Origin: HKST-UBA178 sp965223815
Lineage (GTDB): Bacteria > Pseudomonadota > Gammaproteobacteria > Chromatiales > Chromatiaceae
Assembly: GCA_965223815.1 (NCBI GenBank)
Contig: OZ245019.1
Span: 496,001-560,000 of the forward strand
Length of the DNA stretch: 64,000 nucleotides
Direction of reading: 5' to 3'
Shown one piece after another: positions 43,707-53,516 of the stretch (position 1 is the stretch's first letter; each line of letters begins with the position of its first letter). The translations under genes were made by a program, and so were the position numbers. Under the pieces are notes generated by a model. It searched no databases, was not told the DNA's origin, and worked only from the letters and a program-made list of their open reading frames with translations.

Positions 43707-43964
43707 TTAATTTGCTGCCGGCACGGCTATTGGCTGAGCGGGACTGGTTGGCGGTGCCGTATTGGCATTGTCCCGGATGATCGGCCTAGGGGGCGGGGCA
43801 TCTTCGATTTCGGGGTTTTTCGACTTACGGTTCGCGGAGGTATCACCGGTTGCTCGGGTATCCCTACTGGATGATGTGGCGGTCGTATCTTGCCCCTCCG
43901 CCAGACTAGAGTGACCGCCAGCAGCCAACAGTGTTATCAAAAAGATTCCGACGAGCCTGATCAT
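43707..43964 (-). CDS. Small exported hypothetical protein
   Basis: An 85-residue protein with a signal peptide (MIRLVGIFLITLLAAGGHSS, cut about residue 23). The mature part is low-complexity, Ser/Thr-rich then Pro-rich (DAPPPRPIIRDN, TSPAQPIAVPAAN). The ATG at 43964 has GGGAG seven bases ahead, which supports translation. I do not recognise the family. It lies tail-to-tail with the UbiI-like gene. Confidence 0.55.
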   Translation of the reverse strand: MIRLVGIFLITLLAAGGHSSLAEGQDTTATSSSRDTRATGDTSANRKSKNPEIEDAPPPRPIIRDNANTAPPTSPAQPIAVPAAN

Positions 43965-44155
43965 AAGTATACTCCCGGCAGATCCTTGCCGAGGGGTATC
44001 ACCTCTGGACCTGCAGTCAATGTTTGTTGAGCTAGTCACCCGCAGTTTAATTCAGCCGAAAAGGTAAATATATACGGTTAAATTCCCCACTTCCCCCACG
44101 GCGCCACCGCTGCGCTGGGATACCAGGTCCTGTGGCGAGCCTCCAATAGTGAGTG

Positions 44156-47100
44156 CTAACTACCGGACTTAGCATCGGCGATAACAGAGGATTCTGGTTT
44201 CGGTGCGCCTTTGACTTTCTCTCTTATGGCCTGTACCACCGCGTAGAAAACCGGTACAAATAGCGGCACCATTACGGTGGCGGCCAGCATGCCGCCGAAT
44301 ACTGCCGTACCCAAAGAGCGTCTACTAGCCGCACCGGCTCCCATCGCAATCACCAGGGGTATCACGCCGAGGATAAATGAGAATGCGGTCATCAGGACTG
44401 CCCGGAAACGAAGGCGGGCGGCCTTGACAGCCGCATCCAGTATGCCCACGCCCTCTTCACGCAGTGATTTCGCGAATTCGACAATCAGGATAGCGTTTTT
44501 GGTAGCCAGCCCCATGAGTAACACGATACCAACCTGCATGTAGACATCATTCTGGAGCCCCATGGAGGTCTGGGCGACCACTGCGCCGAAAATTGCCAAT
44601 GGCACAGAGAACAGCACGGAGATGGGAATAGACCAACTTTCGTACTGGGCGACCAGGAACAAGAAAACGAATACAAGGGCCATACCGAAGACGATGGGCG
44701 CTTGGTTGCCGGCAAGAATCTCCTGGTACGCCTGCCCGGTCCAGTCATAAACGTATCCTGGCGGAAGCGTGTTGTCGGCCACCCTTTCCATGGCCGCTAT
44801 CGCCTGGCCGGAACTGTAGCCCGGGGCAGGGGAGCCGTTGAGGGTAATAGAGCGGTAAATATTGTAACGGCTTACCATGTCCGGCCCCAGAAATGACTCA
44901 GTGGTCATTAAGGTTCGCAGCGGCACCATGTCGCCATCGATATTGCGGACGAAGAAGTTATAAATATCCTCCTCGCTTTCGCGAAACTCCCGATCTGCCT
45001 GGGCAAGCACTTGGTAGGTTTTGCCGAATTTATTGAAGTCATTGATATAGTTCTTACCGGTTTCGCTGGCCAAGGTGTTGAAAATAGTACTGAGGGGAAC
45101 ACCCATTATCTTCGCTTTCTGCCGATCTATGTCGAGGTAGATCTGGGGCACCGACGCCTTGAACGTGCTGAAGACTGCGTTGAGTTCCGGCGCCTCATTG
45201 GCGGCGATGGCCAGGCCGCCCAATACCCCAGCCATGTTGGCCGGTGTGTCGCCGCTGGTAGATTGGAGAATGAATTCAAAGCCGCCGGTATTTCCCAGCC
45301 CGGGAATCGGCGGTAGTTGGAACGGGAAAACGGTGGCAGAAGCAATCGCATTGAGTTTACCGCGAAGCGTTTGCACGACTACCGCCTCGTGTAGTTCCGG
45401 CGCTGTGCGATTCTCCCACCCCTCCAGTACCACAATGGCCAAGGCACCATTAGAGGCGATACCCTGCTTGAGAATGCTGTAACCCACCACCGAAATGATG
45501 TCCTGAACACCCTGCTGTTCCGAGAGTGTCTTCTCTACCTCCCTGACCACCTCTTCGGTTCGGTCAAGCGTGGCACCGTCCGGTAGCTGAATGTCTACCA
45601 TAAAGGCGGCCTGGTCTTCTGAGGGGACGAAACCGCTGGGCATCCGATTGAATATCCACAGCGTGAAAACCACGAATGCGAAAAACAGCACCATGATCAG
45701 CAATCTTTTTCCGAGAAGGGCGCCCACCCACTTAGCATAGCCGTTGGTTGCGCGGTCGAATACGCGGTTGAACAATCCGAAAAAGCCGCTGGTTGGGAGT
45801 TCTCCACTCCCTGGTTTCAACAAGGTGGCGCAAAGGGCCGGGCTCAGAGTAAGTGCGTTTAACGAGGAGATAGAGACCGCGATGGAAATCGTCACCGCAA
45901 ACTGCCGGTACAGTTCACCGGTGAGCCCTGGAATAAAGGCCATCGGAACGAATACCGCCAGCAGTACCAGTGTAGTGGCGATGATAGCGCCGGAGATCTC
46001 CTCCATTGCCTTGGCTACCGCTGCCTTGGGCGGAAGTCCATCCGCCATATGGCGCTGGGTGTTCTCGACGACGATAATCGCATCGTCCACCACAATGCCT
46101 ATGGCCAGAATAATCCCGAACAGGGTGATCATGTTGAGGGAGTATCCCAACGCCAGCATGCCGGCGAAGGTACCGATCAGAGATACCGGAATGGCTATCG
46201 AGGGTATCAAAGTGGAACGCCAGTCCTGGATAAATATGAAAACGACCAGCACCACCAGGGCAATAGCTATGAAAAGGGTCTCTACAACCTCATCGATAGA
46301 TGCCTTGACGAAGCGCGTTGTGTCGTAGGCGACAGCATACTCGAGGTCTTCCGGAAACCGTTGGGACAGCTTCTCCATTTCCGCTTTGACCGCATCAGCC
46401 ACCTCCATGGCATTTGCTCCCGGAAGTTGGTAAATGGCCAACACCACCGCCGGTTGGCCGTTGAACAGCCCAAACGCGTCGTATGATTTAGAGCCGAGCT
46501 CGATACGCGCGACATCCCTCAATCTAACGGTCGAGCCATCGTCACCGACCCGCACGATGATGTCCCCGAACTGCTCGGGATTGGTGAGGCGCCCCTGAGT
46601 GCGCAAGTTGTACTGGAATTGGGTTCGATTGGTCGAGGGCTGTTGTCCGAGCTGCCCCGCTGCGACCTGCACATTCTGCTCACGAATGGCATCGGTGACA
46701 TCGTCGGTGGTCAGCTCCAGGCTCGCCAGACGATCTGGATTTAGCCAGATACGCATGCTGTAGTCCTGCACTCCGAGAATGCTCGCCTTGCCCACGCCGT
46801 TGATTCTCGCTAGGGAATCGGTGACATTTATATTGGCGTAGTTGTTCAGGAACAGGGTGTCATAGGTTTCCTTAGGGGAGAACAGGTTGACCACCATCAA
46901 CATGTTCGTGGACTGCTTGATGGTCGTCAGCCCCTGCCGCCGCACCTCCTCCGGCAGCTGCGCAGTAGCCTGGGCGACCCTATTCTGGACATTGACGGTG
47001 TTGATATCGGCGTCGCTGCCAACCTCGAAACTGACAGTCAGCGTGTAGCTGCCGTCGTTGGCACTATTCGAGGACATGTAGATCATGTTCTCCACGCCAT

Positions 47101-47311
47101 TGACTTTGGACTCGATGGGGCCAGCGACGGTGTCTGAGATGGTTTCAGCATCGGCGCCGGGGTAAGTGGCGGACACTTGCACTTGCGGGGGCGTTAACTC
47201 AGGATACTGTGCAACGGGGAGGGCGCCCAGGGAAATGAGTCCTGCGATTGTAATTACGATGGAGATAACAAAGGCGAATTTAGGCCGATGTATGAAGAAC
47301 GCGCTGAACAT
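44156..47311 (-). CDS. RND efflux pump inner-membrane permease (AcrB/MexB, HAE1 type)
   Basis: A 1051-residue permease. FFIHRPKFAFVISIVITIAG starts TM1, and the signature GIVVDDAIIVVEN in TM4 holds the two Asp of the proton relay. Two large periplasmic loops and twelve TM helices are expected. It is closest in pattern to the hydrophobic/amphiphilic efflux group that exports drugs, dyes and detergents. It lies 3 bp after its adaptor gene. No TolC-like channel gene is present, so it presumably uses one encoded elsewhere. Confidence 0.93.
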   Translation of the reverse strand: MFSAFFIHRPKFAFVISIVITIAGLISLGALPVAQYPELTPPQVQVSATYPGADAETISDTVAGPIESKVNGVENMIYMSSNSANDGSYTLTVSFEVGSDADINTVNVQNRVAQATAQLPEEVRRQGLTTIKQSTNMLMVVNLFSPKETYDTLFLNNYANINVTDSLARINGVGKASILGVQDYSMRIWLNPDRLASLELTTDDVTDAIREQNVQVAAGQLGQQPSTNRTQFQYNLRTQGRLTNPEQFGDIIVRVGDDGSTVRLRDVARIELGSKSYDAFGLFNGQPAVVLAIYQLPGANAMEVADAVKAEMEKLSQRFPEDLEYAVAYDTTRFVKASIDEVVETLFIAIALVVLVVFIFIQDWRSTLIPSIAIPVSLIGTFAGMLALGYSLNMITLFGIILAIGIVVDDAIIVVENTQRHMADGLPPKAAVAKAMEEISGAIIATTLVLLAVFVPMAFIPGLTGELYRQFAVTISIAVSISSLNALTLSPALCATLLKPGSGELPTSGFFGLFNRVFDRATNGYAKWVGALLGKRLLIMVLFFAFVVFTLWIFNRMPSGFVPSEDQAAFMVDIQLPDGATLDRTEEVVREVEKTLSEQQGVQDIISVVGYSILKQGIASNGALAIVVLEGWENRTAPELHEAVVVQTLRGKLNAIASATVFPFQLPPIPGLGNTGGFEFILQSTSGDTPANMAGVLGGLAIAANEAPELNAVFSTFKASVPQIYLDIDRQKAKIMGVPLSTIFNTLASETGKNYINDFNKFGKTYQVLAQADREFRESEEDIYNFFVRNIDGDMVPLRTLMTTESFLGPDMVSRYNIYRSITLNGSPAPGYSSGQAIAAMERVADNTLPPGYVYDWTGQAYQEILAGNQAPIVFGMALVFVFLFLVAQYESWSIPISVLFSVPLAIFGAVVAQTSMGLQNDVYMQVGIVLLMGLATKNAILIVEFAKSLREEGVGILDAAVKAARLRFRAVLMTAFSFILGVIPLVIAMGAGAASRRSLGTAVFGGMLAATVMVPLFVPVFYAVVQAIREKVKGAPKPESSVIADAKSGS

Positions 47312-47314
47312 GGG

Positions 47315-48712
47315 CTATTCTCCTTTTTGTGCTTCAGTTTCGGCGACATCCTGTGCGGCTTCCGGCTCGGTTTGCGCTACCGGATTCTTTTCGTCGGTTG
47401 CCGGATCCCCCTCTATTTCCGTGGCATTTCGGACAGCCTCCACAGTCTTTTCTGCGGTCGTTGAATCTGCTCCAGGATGTTGCTCGGTTGCAGGCGCCGA
47501 GGCTGTCTCTTTCTCTTTGGACTCTGACTGCGTCTGCTGCTTTTCTACCGCGTCGCGATCGTCCTCAGGACGGGGAGCCATCTTCGCCTCGACCTTCATC
47601 CCCGGCCGAACCTTCTGAATACCTTCCACCACCACTCTTTCGTCCGGGTTCAGGCCGGTGGAGACGATAAGATTGGCCCCGATTTGCCGCCCGGTGGTGA
47701 TCTTGCGCCTTTCGATGGTCTCATCCGGTGCGACTACGAGTACAAACCGCCCCGTCTGGTCCTCCTGGACTGCTGCCTGGGGTATCATCAATTCCGTAGT
47801 GCGCTGTTCCCTGCTCAGTATCGTGCTGACAAAAAGTCCCGGCACAAGCAGACCATCTGGATTGTCGAATCGCGCTCGCAGGGTCACTGTGCCGGTTTTC
47901 GGGTCTACTGTATTATCCAGGAAGTCGATTTCACCTCGATGCTCGTAGATGCGCTTGTTGGCTAGCCTGAGCTCGACCTGAACCCGGGCTTGCCTCTCCT
48001 CTTTCCCCACTCGTTTACTTTCGGCCTGCCGCTGCTTTACGTCGAGTAGGTCCCGCTCACTGATGCTAAAGTTGACATATATTGGATCCAGCTCCACCAG
48101 TCTCGCCAGGACTCCGCTCTGCGGGCCGACCAGGTTGCCAACGCTGATGAGCGCACGTCCGATACGCCCCTTGATCGGTGCCCGAATCTCGGTAAACGAA
48201 AGATCGGTCTCGGCCTTTTTCAGGCTGGCTTGTGCCGCTTCCAGCTCGGCCTTGGCCTGGAGCTCGTCACTCTCAGCCTGGTCTACTTGTTGCTGGCTCA
48301 CGGATTGTTTCTTCAGCAGTTCCCGGTAACGCTTAAGATCTTTTTCCGCTCTGGAGAGTGCGGCGGCTGCCTTGGCAACACTTCCCTTGGCAGCCGCGAC
48401 TTCTGCCTCGTAAATCGATGGATCGATCTTGAATAGAAGATCATCGGCCTCGACTTCCGCACCCTCCTCGAAAAGTCGCTCTATCAGATAACCACTAACC
48501 TGAGCGGTGAGGGATATGTCGTTTACGGCGACGGTTCTGCCGATAAACTCTGTTGAGTTTATGACTTGTTCCGCGCGAGCCGTGGCTACTAGTACACCGG
48601 GGGGCGGGGCGCTGGCCGCCGCCTGCTTCTGGGAGTCCGATGTGTCACAGGCGCTAAGGAGAAGACTCAGTAAGGGAAACAGCAGTATTCCAAGTGCTCG
48701 TATTTGATACAT
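47315..48712 (-). CDS. RND periplasmic adaptor lipoprotein (AcrA/MexA type) with acidic tail
   Basis: A 465-residue adaptor. The lipobox LLSLLLSAC anchors it to the inner membrane. The lipoyl-like half (VNDISLTAQVSGYLIERLFE and TEIRAPIKGRIGRALI) brackets a coiled-coil hairpin (about 100-170), and beta-barrel and membrane-proximal domains follow. After about residue 380 it has a low-complexity Glu/Ala/Thr tail of about 85 residues absent from typical AcrA. The ATG at 48712 was chosen because a signal peptide begins there. It partners the downstream pump. Confidence 0.9.
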   Translation of the reverse strand: MYQIRALGILLFPLLSLLLSACDTSDSQKQAAASAPPPGVLVATARAEQVINSTEFIGRTVAVNDISLTAQVSGYLIERLFEEGAEVEADDLLFKIDPSIYEAEVAAAKGSVAKAAAALSRAEKDLKRYRELLKKQSVSQQQVDQAESDELQAKAELEAAQASLKKAETDLSFTEIRAPIKGRIGRALISVGNLVGPQSGVLARLVELDPIYVNFSISERDLLDVKQRQAESKRVGKEERQARVQVELRLANKRIYEHRGEIDFLDNTVDPKTGTVTLRARFDNPDGLLVPGLFVSTILSREQRTTELMIPQAAVQEDQTGRFVLVVAPDETIERRKITTGRQIGANLIVSTGLNPDERVVVEGIQKVRPGMKVEAKMAPRPEDDRDAVEKQQTQSESKEKETASAPATEQHPGADSTTAEKTVEAVRNATEIEGDPATDEKNPVAQTEPEAAQDVAETEAQKGE

Positions 48713-48889
48713 GGGTAGGGTCCTGTCTGGGCTTCCAAGCCGTGTATGCTGCAACGAAGCTTTTCGGTTCAGGTCGGTGGGAGAGTGCCTAGGGAGAACA
48801 TAGCAGCGCCCCAACCCCGGGTGCTTGCATTTCTCGTTCCGGGTGCGGATTGTTAGTGTCTCTGCCGACCACGCGCCCGGCACAGTCGA

Positions 48890-51800
48890 TCATCCATCTT
48901 TGTTGTAAGGGATGCGGAAGAATATGGAGTAAAGCACAGGAATGACCACCAGGGTTAACAGCGTGGCGAAACCGAGGCCCGCCATAATAGTGATCGACAT
49001 GTTGACGAAGAACGCGTCCTGCAACAGCGGGATCAATCCCAGAATAGTGGTAGCCGCCGCCATCACCACTGGTCGTAAACGACTGGTTGCTGCATCCAGT
49101 ACTGCGGTAAAGGGGACCTTTCCCTCATCAATTTGCTGATCGATTTCCTCGATCAGCACTATCGCGTTTTTGATTAATAGGCCAATGAGGCTCAGCGCAC
49201 CCAGGAGCGACATAAAGTCGAAGGAGCCGTCGAAGGCGAGCAGACCGGCGGCAATACCGATGGTGGCCAATGGCACGGTGAGCCAGATTATCAGGGGCTG
49301 ACGAACCTTGCCGAACAAGAGTATCGTCACCAGGATCATGACCAGAAACCCACCCGGAAGAGCCCCAAACAGAGCGCCCTGAGCTTCGAATGAGTCCTCA
49401 TATTCGCCGCCCCAATCCAGCTCGTAACCTGGTGGCAGCTCGATCGCCTCGATTTGGGGGCGTAAGCGGTCGAACAACGGTGTGGTGAGTTCTCCCGTCG
49501 GATTGGTGGAGGCGATGATGGTCTGCATACGGTTGCGGCCGCGGATAACGGTGTTTTCGAATTGAGTTTCGAAACCGCTCACCACCTGAGCTACGGGCAC
49601 AGCAGTTTGCAATACCGGGCTCCAGACGCGTATATCCTGGATGTTGGCGATGTCCTGGCGTTCAACTGAAGGCGGTCTGAATTTAATTGGCAGCAGGCGG
49701 ATTCCGTCTCTATAGAGCCCTACTGTGGTGCCCTCAAAAGCGCCCTTTAATGCAGTGGCCAGATCGTCGCGGGTGATGCCCAGTTGGCGGCCCACCTGCT
49801 CGTTGAAGATTGGTACCACCTTTTGTACCGGACTACGCCAGTCGTTGCGCACTTCCTTGGCTTCGGGGTCTGCGCGCATGATCGCTTCTGCCTGACTTGA
49901 GAGTTGCCTCAATACCGCAGGATCCGGCCCACGGAAACGTGCCTCGATCTTACTGTCGCGACCGGGCCCAATTCGCAGGGACTTAATGATGGGATCCAGC
50001 TGCGGCATTTCCTGGCGCATGTAGTTTTCCACCGCCTCCCAGACTCCCTCTATTTGCTCACGCTTCTCTGTTTGCACAATGATTTGTGCGTAAGCGGGGC
50101 TGGATTCCTTGGGCTCGTAAACGAGAGAAAACCGGGCGTCTCCCCCGCCGACCAGCGAGGTGGTGGTGGTGACCCCCTCCAGCCCTCTGAGAAATTCGGA
50201 CACGTGGAGGGTATCATCACGGGTTTTGCGGATATCCGTTCCCTCCGGTTCCCAGATGTCGACGAAGAACATGGGGGTGTTGGAATTGGGGAAAAAGGCG
50301 TTTTTCACGAAACCAAAACCATAGATCGAGAGCAGAAACAGCCCCACCACAGCCGCCACGGCCAGCCAGCGCACGCGGATAACGCCTTTGATTAGGGTAC
50401 GGTAAATCTTGAATAATCCTTTGCCGTAGGGATCTTCGTTTTCCCCAGACTGTTTTTTATCCGGACGCATCAACAGTGCGCAGAGCAGCGGTGTAGTACT
50501 GATTGCAGTGACCCAGGAGAGCAGCAGGGAGATGAGGATGACATAGAATAGCGAGCGGCTGAACTCACCGGTGTTGTTTTCGGACAGGCCAATTGCGGAG
50601 AAGGCGAGAATGCCGATAATCGTGCCTCCAAGCAGTGCCCAGATATTCTTGGGTATCACTTCCCGTGCTGCTTTGGTGCCTGGCATGCCGGCGCGGATGC
50701 GGACTAACATACCCTCGGCCACGACGATGGCGTTGTCCACCAGCATGCCCAGAGCGATTACCAGGGCGCCAAGGGAAATCCGCTGCAGCTCGATTCCATA
50801 GAGGTTCATGAACAGCAGGGTTCCGGCAACCGTGATCATGAGTACTGCGCCGATAATGAGCCCGGTGCTGATACCCATAAAAAGCAACAGCACGACAATT
50901 ACTATCACCACTGCCTGACCAACGCTGACCAGGAAGCTGTTGACCGAGTTGTTCACCTCCACCGGTTGGTTGTAGATGGGCTGCATATCCATGCCGACGG
51001 GGAACGACGATTCAAGCTCGTGCAAGCGGCGTGACAGCGCTTCGCCCACCGCTACCACATTTTGACCGGACCGCATCGAAATCCCCAGGGTCAGCGCCGG
51101 TCGACCGTTGAAATAAATCAGCTTGGTTGGGATTTCTTCGTAAAGCCGGTGGATTGTGGCGATGTCTTTGAGGTACACCAAGCGCTTCTCGTCGGAACTG
51201 ATGAGCAGATCCCCAATCTCTTTGACCGACGTAAACTCTCCGGTGGGTTCGATGCGAATATAGTCGTCTCCCACCCGCACACGACCTGCATCGGCAACCA
51301 AGTTCTGTGATTTCAATACCTCACCGATGCGCTCCAGCGACAAGCCCAGTTCACCCAGCCGAGTGCGGGATATCTCCAGGTAGACTACCTCCTGCTGATC
51401 GCCGCCGATTACGATTTTCCGCACTCCCGGCACCAGCACCAGCTGTTTCTTCAACTCGTCCGCGGCGTCTTTCAGATCCCGGTAACTATATCCCTGACCG
51501 AAGAGTGCGAGGTAAACGCCGTAAACGTCGGCGAAGTCGTCCACGATCACTGGGTCATTGACCCCCGGCGGGAGCTTATGCTTCATATCGGCGATCTTGC
51601 GCCGCAACTCGTCGTATATGTTCGGAAAGTCCTCTGATTTGTACTCATCCTTGAATTCGATATCTATGTCCGAGTATCCAGGCCGGGAGATGGACATCTT
51701 GATTCGCTTCACCTGCCCCATCAGCTGAAGCGCCTCTTCGATATGGTAGGTCACCTCGTCTTGCACTTGCTGTGCCGTGGCACCGGGATACTGGGTAATG

Positions 51801-51940
51801 ATTTTGGCCTGTTTAATGGTAAAGGCAGGGTCTTCCAGCTTACCCATTTGTTCGAAGCCCCAAATGCCCCCGCCCACCATGATGATGACCAGCAGCCAGG
51901 AGATGACCGGCTTGTTTATAGAGTATTCACCGACGTTCAT
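48890..51940 (-). CDS. RND efflux pump permease, second system
   Basis: A 1016-residue RND permease, shorter than and clearly distinct from the neighbouring pump. TM1 begins NKPVISWLLVIIMVGGGIWG, the early periplasmic segment is KLEDPAFTIKQAKIITQYPG, and the TM4 relay reads GMLVDNAIVVAEGM with Asp followed by Asn where HAE1 pumps have Asp-Asp. The group occurs widely in proteobacteria next to its own adaptors; substrates are mostly uncharacterised. It lies 51 bp after its adaptor gene. Confidence 0.92.
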   Translation of the reverse strand: MNVGEYSINKPVISWLLVIIMVGGGIWGFEQMGKLEDPAFTIKQAKIITQYPGATAQQVQDEVTYHIEEALQLMGQVKRIKMSISRPGYSDIDIEFKDEYKSEDFPNIYDELRRKIADMKHKLPPGVNDPVIVDDFADVYGVYLALFGQGYSYRDLKDAADELKKQLVLVPGVRKIVIGGDQQEVVYLEISRTRLGELGLSLERIGEVLKSQNLVADAGRVRVGDDYIRIEPTGEFTSVKEIGDLLISSDEKRLVYLKDIATIHRLYEEIPTKLIYFNGRPALTLGISMRSGQNVVAVGEALSRRLHELESSFPVGMDMQPIYNQPVEVNNSVNSFLVSVGQAVVIVIVVLLLFMGISTGLIIGAVLMITVAGTLLFMNLYGIELQRISLGALVIALGMLVDNAIVVAEGMLVRIRAGMPGTKAAREVIPKNIWALLGGTIIGILAFSAIGLSENNTGEFSRSLFYVILISLLLSWVTAISTTPLLCALLMRPDKKQSGENEDPYGKGLFKIYRTLIKGVIRVRWLAVAAVVGLFLLSIYGFGFVKNAFFPNSNTPMFFVDIWEPEGTDIRKTRDDTLHVSEFLRGLEGVTTTTSLVGGGDARFSLVYEPKESSPAYAQIIVQTEKREQIEGVWEAVENYMRQEMPQLDPIIKSLRIGPGRDSKIEARFRGPDPAVLRQLSSQAEAIMRADPEAKEVRNDWRSPVQKVVPIFNEQVGRQLGITRDDLATALKGAFEGTTVGLYRDGIRLLPIKFRPPSVERQDIANIQDIRVWSPVLQTAVPVAQVVSGFETQFENTVIRGRNRMQTIIASTNPTGELTTPLFDRLRPQIEAIELPPGYELDWGGEYEDSFEAQGALFGALPGGFLVMILVTILLFGKVRQPLIIWLTVPLATIGIAAGLLAFDGSFDFMSLLGALSLIGLLIKNAIVLIEEIDQQIDEGKVPFTAVLDAATSRLRPVVMAAATTILGLIPLLQDAFFVNMSITIMAGLGFATLLTLVVIPVLYSIFFRIPYNKDG

Positions 51941-51991
51941 GGCGTATCCTTTGAACTGATTTGAGCAGAATTACCAACGGGCTTCTTGGGA

Positions 51992-53128
51992 TTACTGTTT
52001 CATCATCAAGGGCACGTCATCCGGCCTGGGTTTGGCTTGCTCTGCAGGCTTCATCAACCGAACTTTCATATCTTCTGCCAAATAGGCGGCACCGGCGGTG
52101 ACCACCCGCTCGCCGGTCTTCAGCCCATCGGTGACCTCTATTTCGTAGCCGGTCATTTTTCCGATTTTCACCGGCCGCTGTTTCACCGTCATACTCTCCT
52201 CGTCCACGATCCAGAGTGCGGCATCGAGCTTGGCGTCTCCCACAATGGCGGAGACCGGTACGATATGAACTTCCCCATCGCTGAGGAACTGCTTAAGGTC
52301 GGCGATCACGTTGGCGGTCATCCCCGGGAGGATGGTCAGCTCATCCGGGTTTGGCATGGTGAAGGTGACCTGGAAGGTCTGGGTTTGGGGATCAGCCTGG
52401 TTGGCTGCTTCCAAAAGTGTAAGTTGGAAACGCTTCTCCGGTAGGGCGTCAAAGGTGGCCCAGACTGGGGCGGACTGGGATGAACTTTGTGCGGACTTCT
52501 CGTTGGATATCAGTTTTAGGATATTTTCCGGGACATCGATCATGACCCGCAGTTCTGACGTGTCGCGCAGCGACAATACCACCTCTTTCGCTTGGACCTC
52601 CTCGAATTGGTCTATGTAGCGCTTGGTAATAGTACCGCCGAAGGGTGCCTGCAATGCGGTGTAAGCCATGTCCTGCTTGGCTTGGTTGAGTGCCGCAGTG
52701 GCGTTCTTGAATTCCGCCTCCAGCTTGTCGTAGTCGGTGCGGGAGATAAAGCCCTTGCCAACCAGATCCTTGCCGCGATCGAAGTCCTTTTTTGCCCGGC
52801 TGAAGGTCGCCTCTCTATCCTCGAGTACAATTTTGTAATCGGTCGGATCCAATGCGGCGAGTAGCTGGTCTTTCTCCACCAGGTCGCCCTCTTTGATTAA
52901 AAGCTCAGCCACCTTGCCGGGAATACGGAAAGAGAGTTCAGCTTTGTTCACCGCGTCGATACTGGCTGGGAAATTCCTTATGCCGCCCTGTTCCGAACCG
53001 ACAATCTGTATGGACTTCACGGGACGCACCATCTCCGGTATTTCTTCAGGCTGCTCCTGGCTGCAGCCTGACAGCAGTAGAGCAAGCCCGAGTGCGTATA
53101 TCATCGGGTAAGGTCTTGGGGTCGACAT
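51992..53128 (-). CDS. RND periplasmic adaptor lipoprotein, second system
   Basis: A 378-residue membrane-fusion protein. Lipobox LALLLSGC; lipoyl-like halves (INKAEL-type ASIDAVNKAELSFRIPGKV and ALQAPFGGTITKRYI) flank a short coiled coil, followed by beta-barrel and C-terminal domains (VVTAGAAYLAEDMKVR). The ATG at 53128 has AGGTGA ahead. First gene of the adaptor-pump-adaptor-pump run, divergent from the gcv operon. Confidence 0.9.
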   Translation of the reverse strand: MSTPRPYPMIYALGLALLLSGCSQEQPEEIPEMVRPVKSIQIVGSEQGGIRNFPASIDAVNKAELSFRIPGKVAELLIKEGDLVEKDQLLAALDPTDYKIVLEDREATFSRAKKDFDRGKDLVGKGFISRTDYDKLEAEFKNATAALNQAKQDMAYTALQAPFGGTITKRYIDQFEEVQAKEVVLSLRDTSELRVMIDVPENILKLISNEKSAQSSSQSAPVWATFDALPEKRFQLTLLEAANQADPQTQTFQVTFTMPNPDELTILPGMTANVIADLKQFLSDGEVHIVPVSAIVGDAKLDAALWIVDEESMTVKQRPVKIGKMTGYEIEVTDGLKTGERVVTAGAAYLAEDMKVRLMKPAEQAKPRPDDVPLMMKQ

Positions 53129-53230
53129 GGGAATCACCTGAAAGCGCTGGGGATGGAGGCTCTCTTGCGGAGCCAGGGTATTTCTCATAGTAGTTCGGTT
53201 GGTTTTTTAGACTAAAGCGTTTTTCACTTG

Positions 53231-53259
53231 TTGGCAATAGCGTCCTCCCTAGGTATAGT
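53231..53259 (+). promoter_or_regulatory. Sigma-70 promoter of the gcv operon
   Basis: TTGGCA (53231-53236) and TATAGT (53254-53259) with a 17-base spacer, each differing from consensus at one position. The start would be near 53266, just ahead of the glycine riboswitch. Confidence 0.7.
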
Positions 53260-53280
53260 AAATCGCTACAACCCCATCAG

Positions 53281-53470
53281 AGTCCCCGGGAGAGACCGGC
53301 ATAAGCCGGCGCCGAAGGCGCAAAACCGTCAGGAATCGCTCAGGCACAAGGACCGGGAATTCGAGGCGACAGTCAGGGTTGACTCTGGAGAGCGATCGTT
53401 CGATCCACCGATGGGGCAGGGACCGTACTAAACGGTTTCAAACTCTCAGGTTTTAGACAGAGGGACGGGA
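53281..53470 (+). promoter_or_regulatory. Tandem glycine riboswitch
   Basis: Two consecutive glycine aptamers precede gcvT. The first (about 53281-53356) has GGGAGAGACCGG, GCCGAAGGCGCAAAA and GCTCAGGCACAAGGAC. The second (about 53382-53470) has CTCTGGAGAGC, CACCGATGGGGCAGGG, CTCTCAGG and AGACAGAGGGA closing P1. Both carry the conserved GGAGAG / CCGA-GGCA / CTCAGG core. In known cases glycine binding turns on the gcv genes. I could not identify the expression platform; a terminator or a Shine-Dalgarno switch before 53517 are both possible. Confidence 0.88.
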
Positions 53471-53516
53471 GAGGCGCACTGTGCCCGATTCCACCCTGTT
53501 GTCTGAGGAGAGACCC

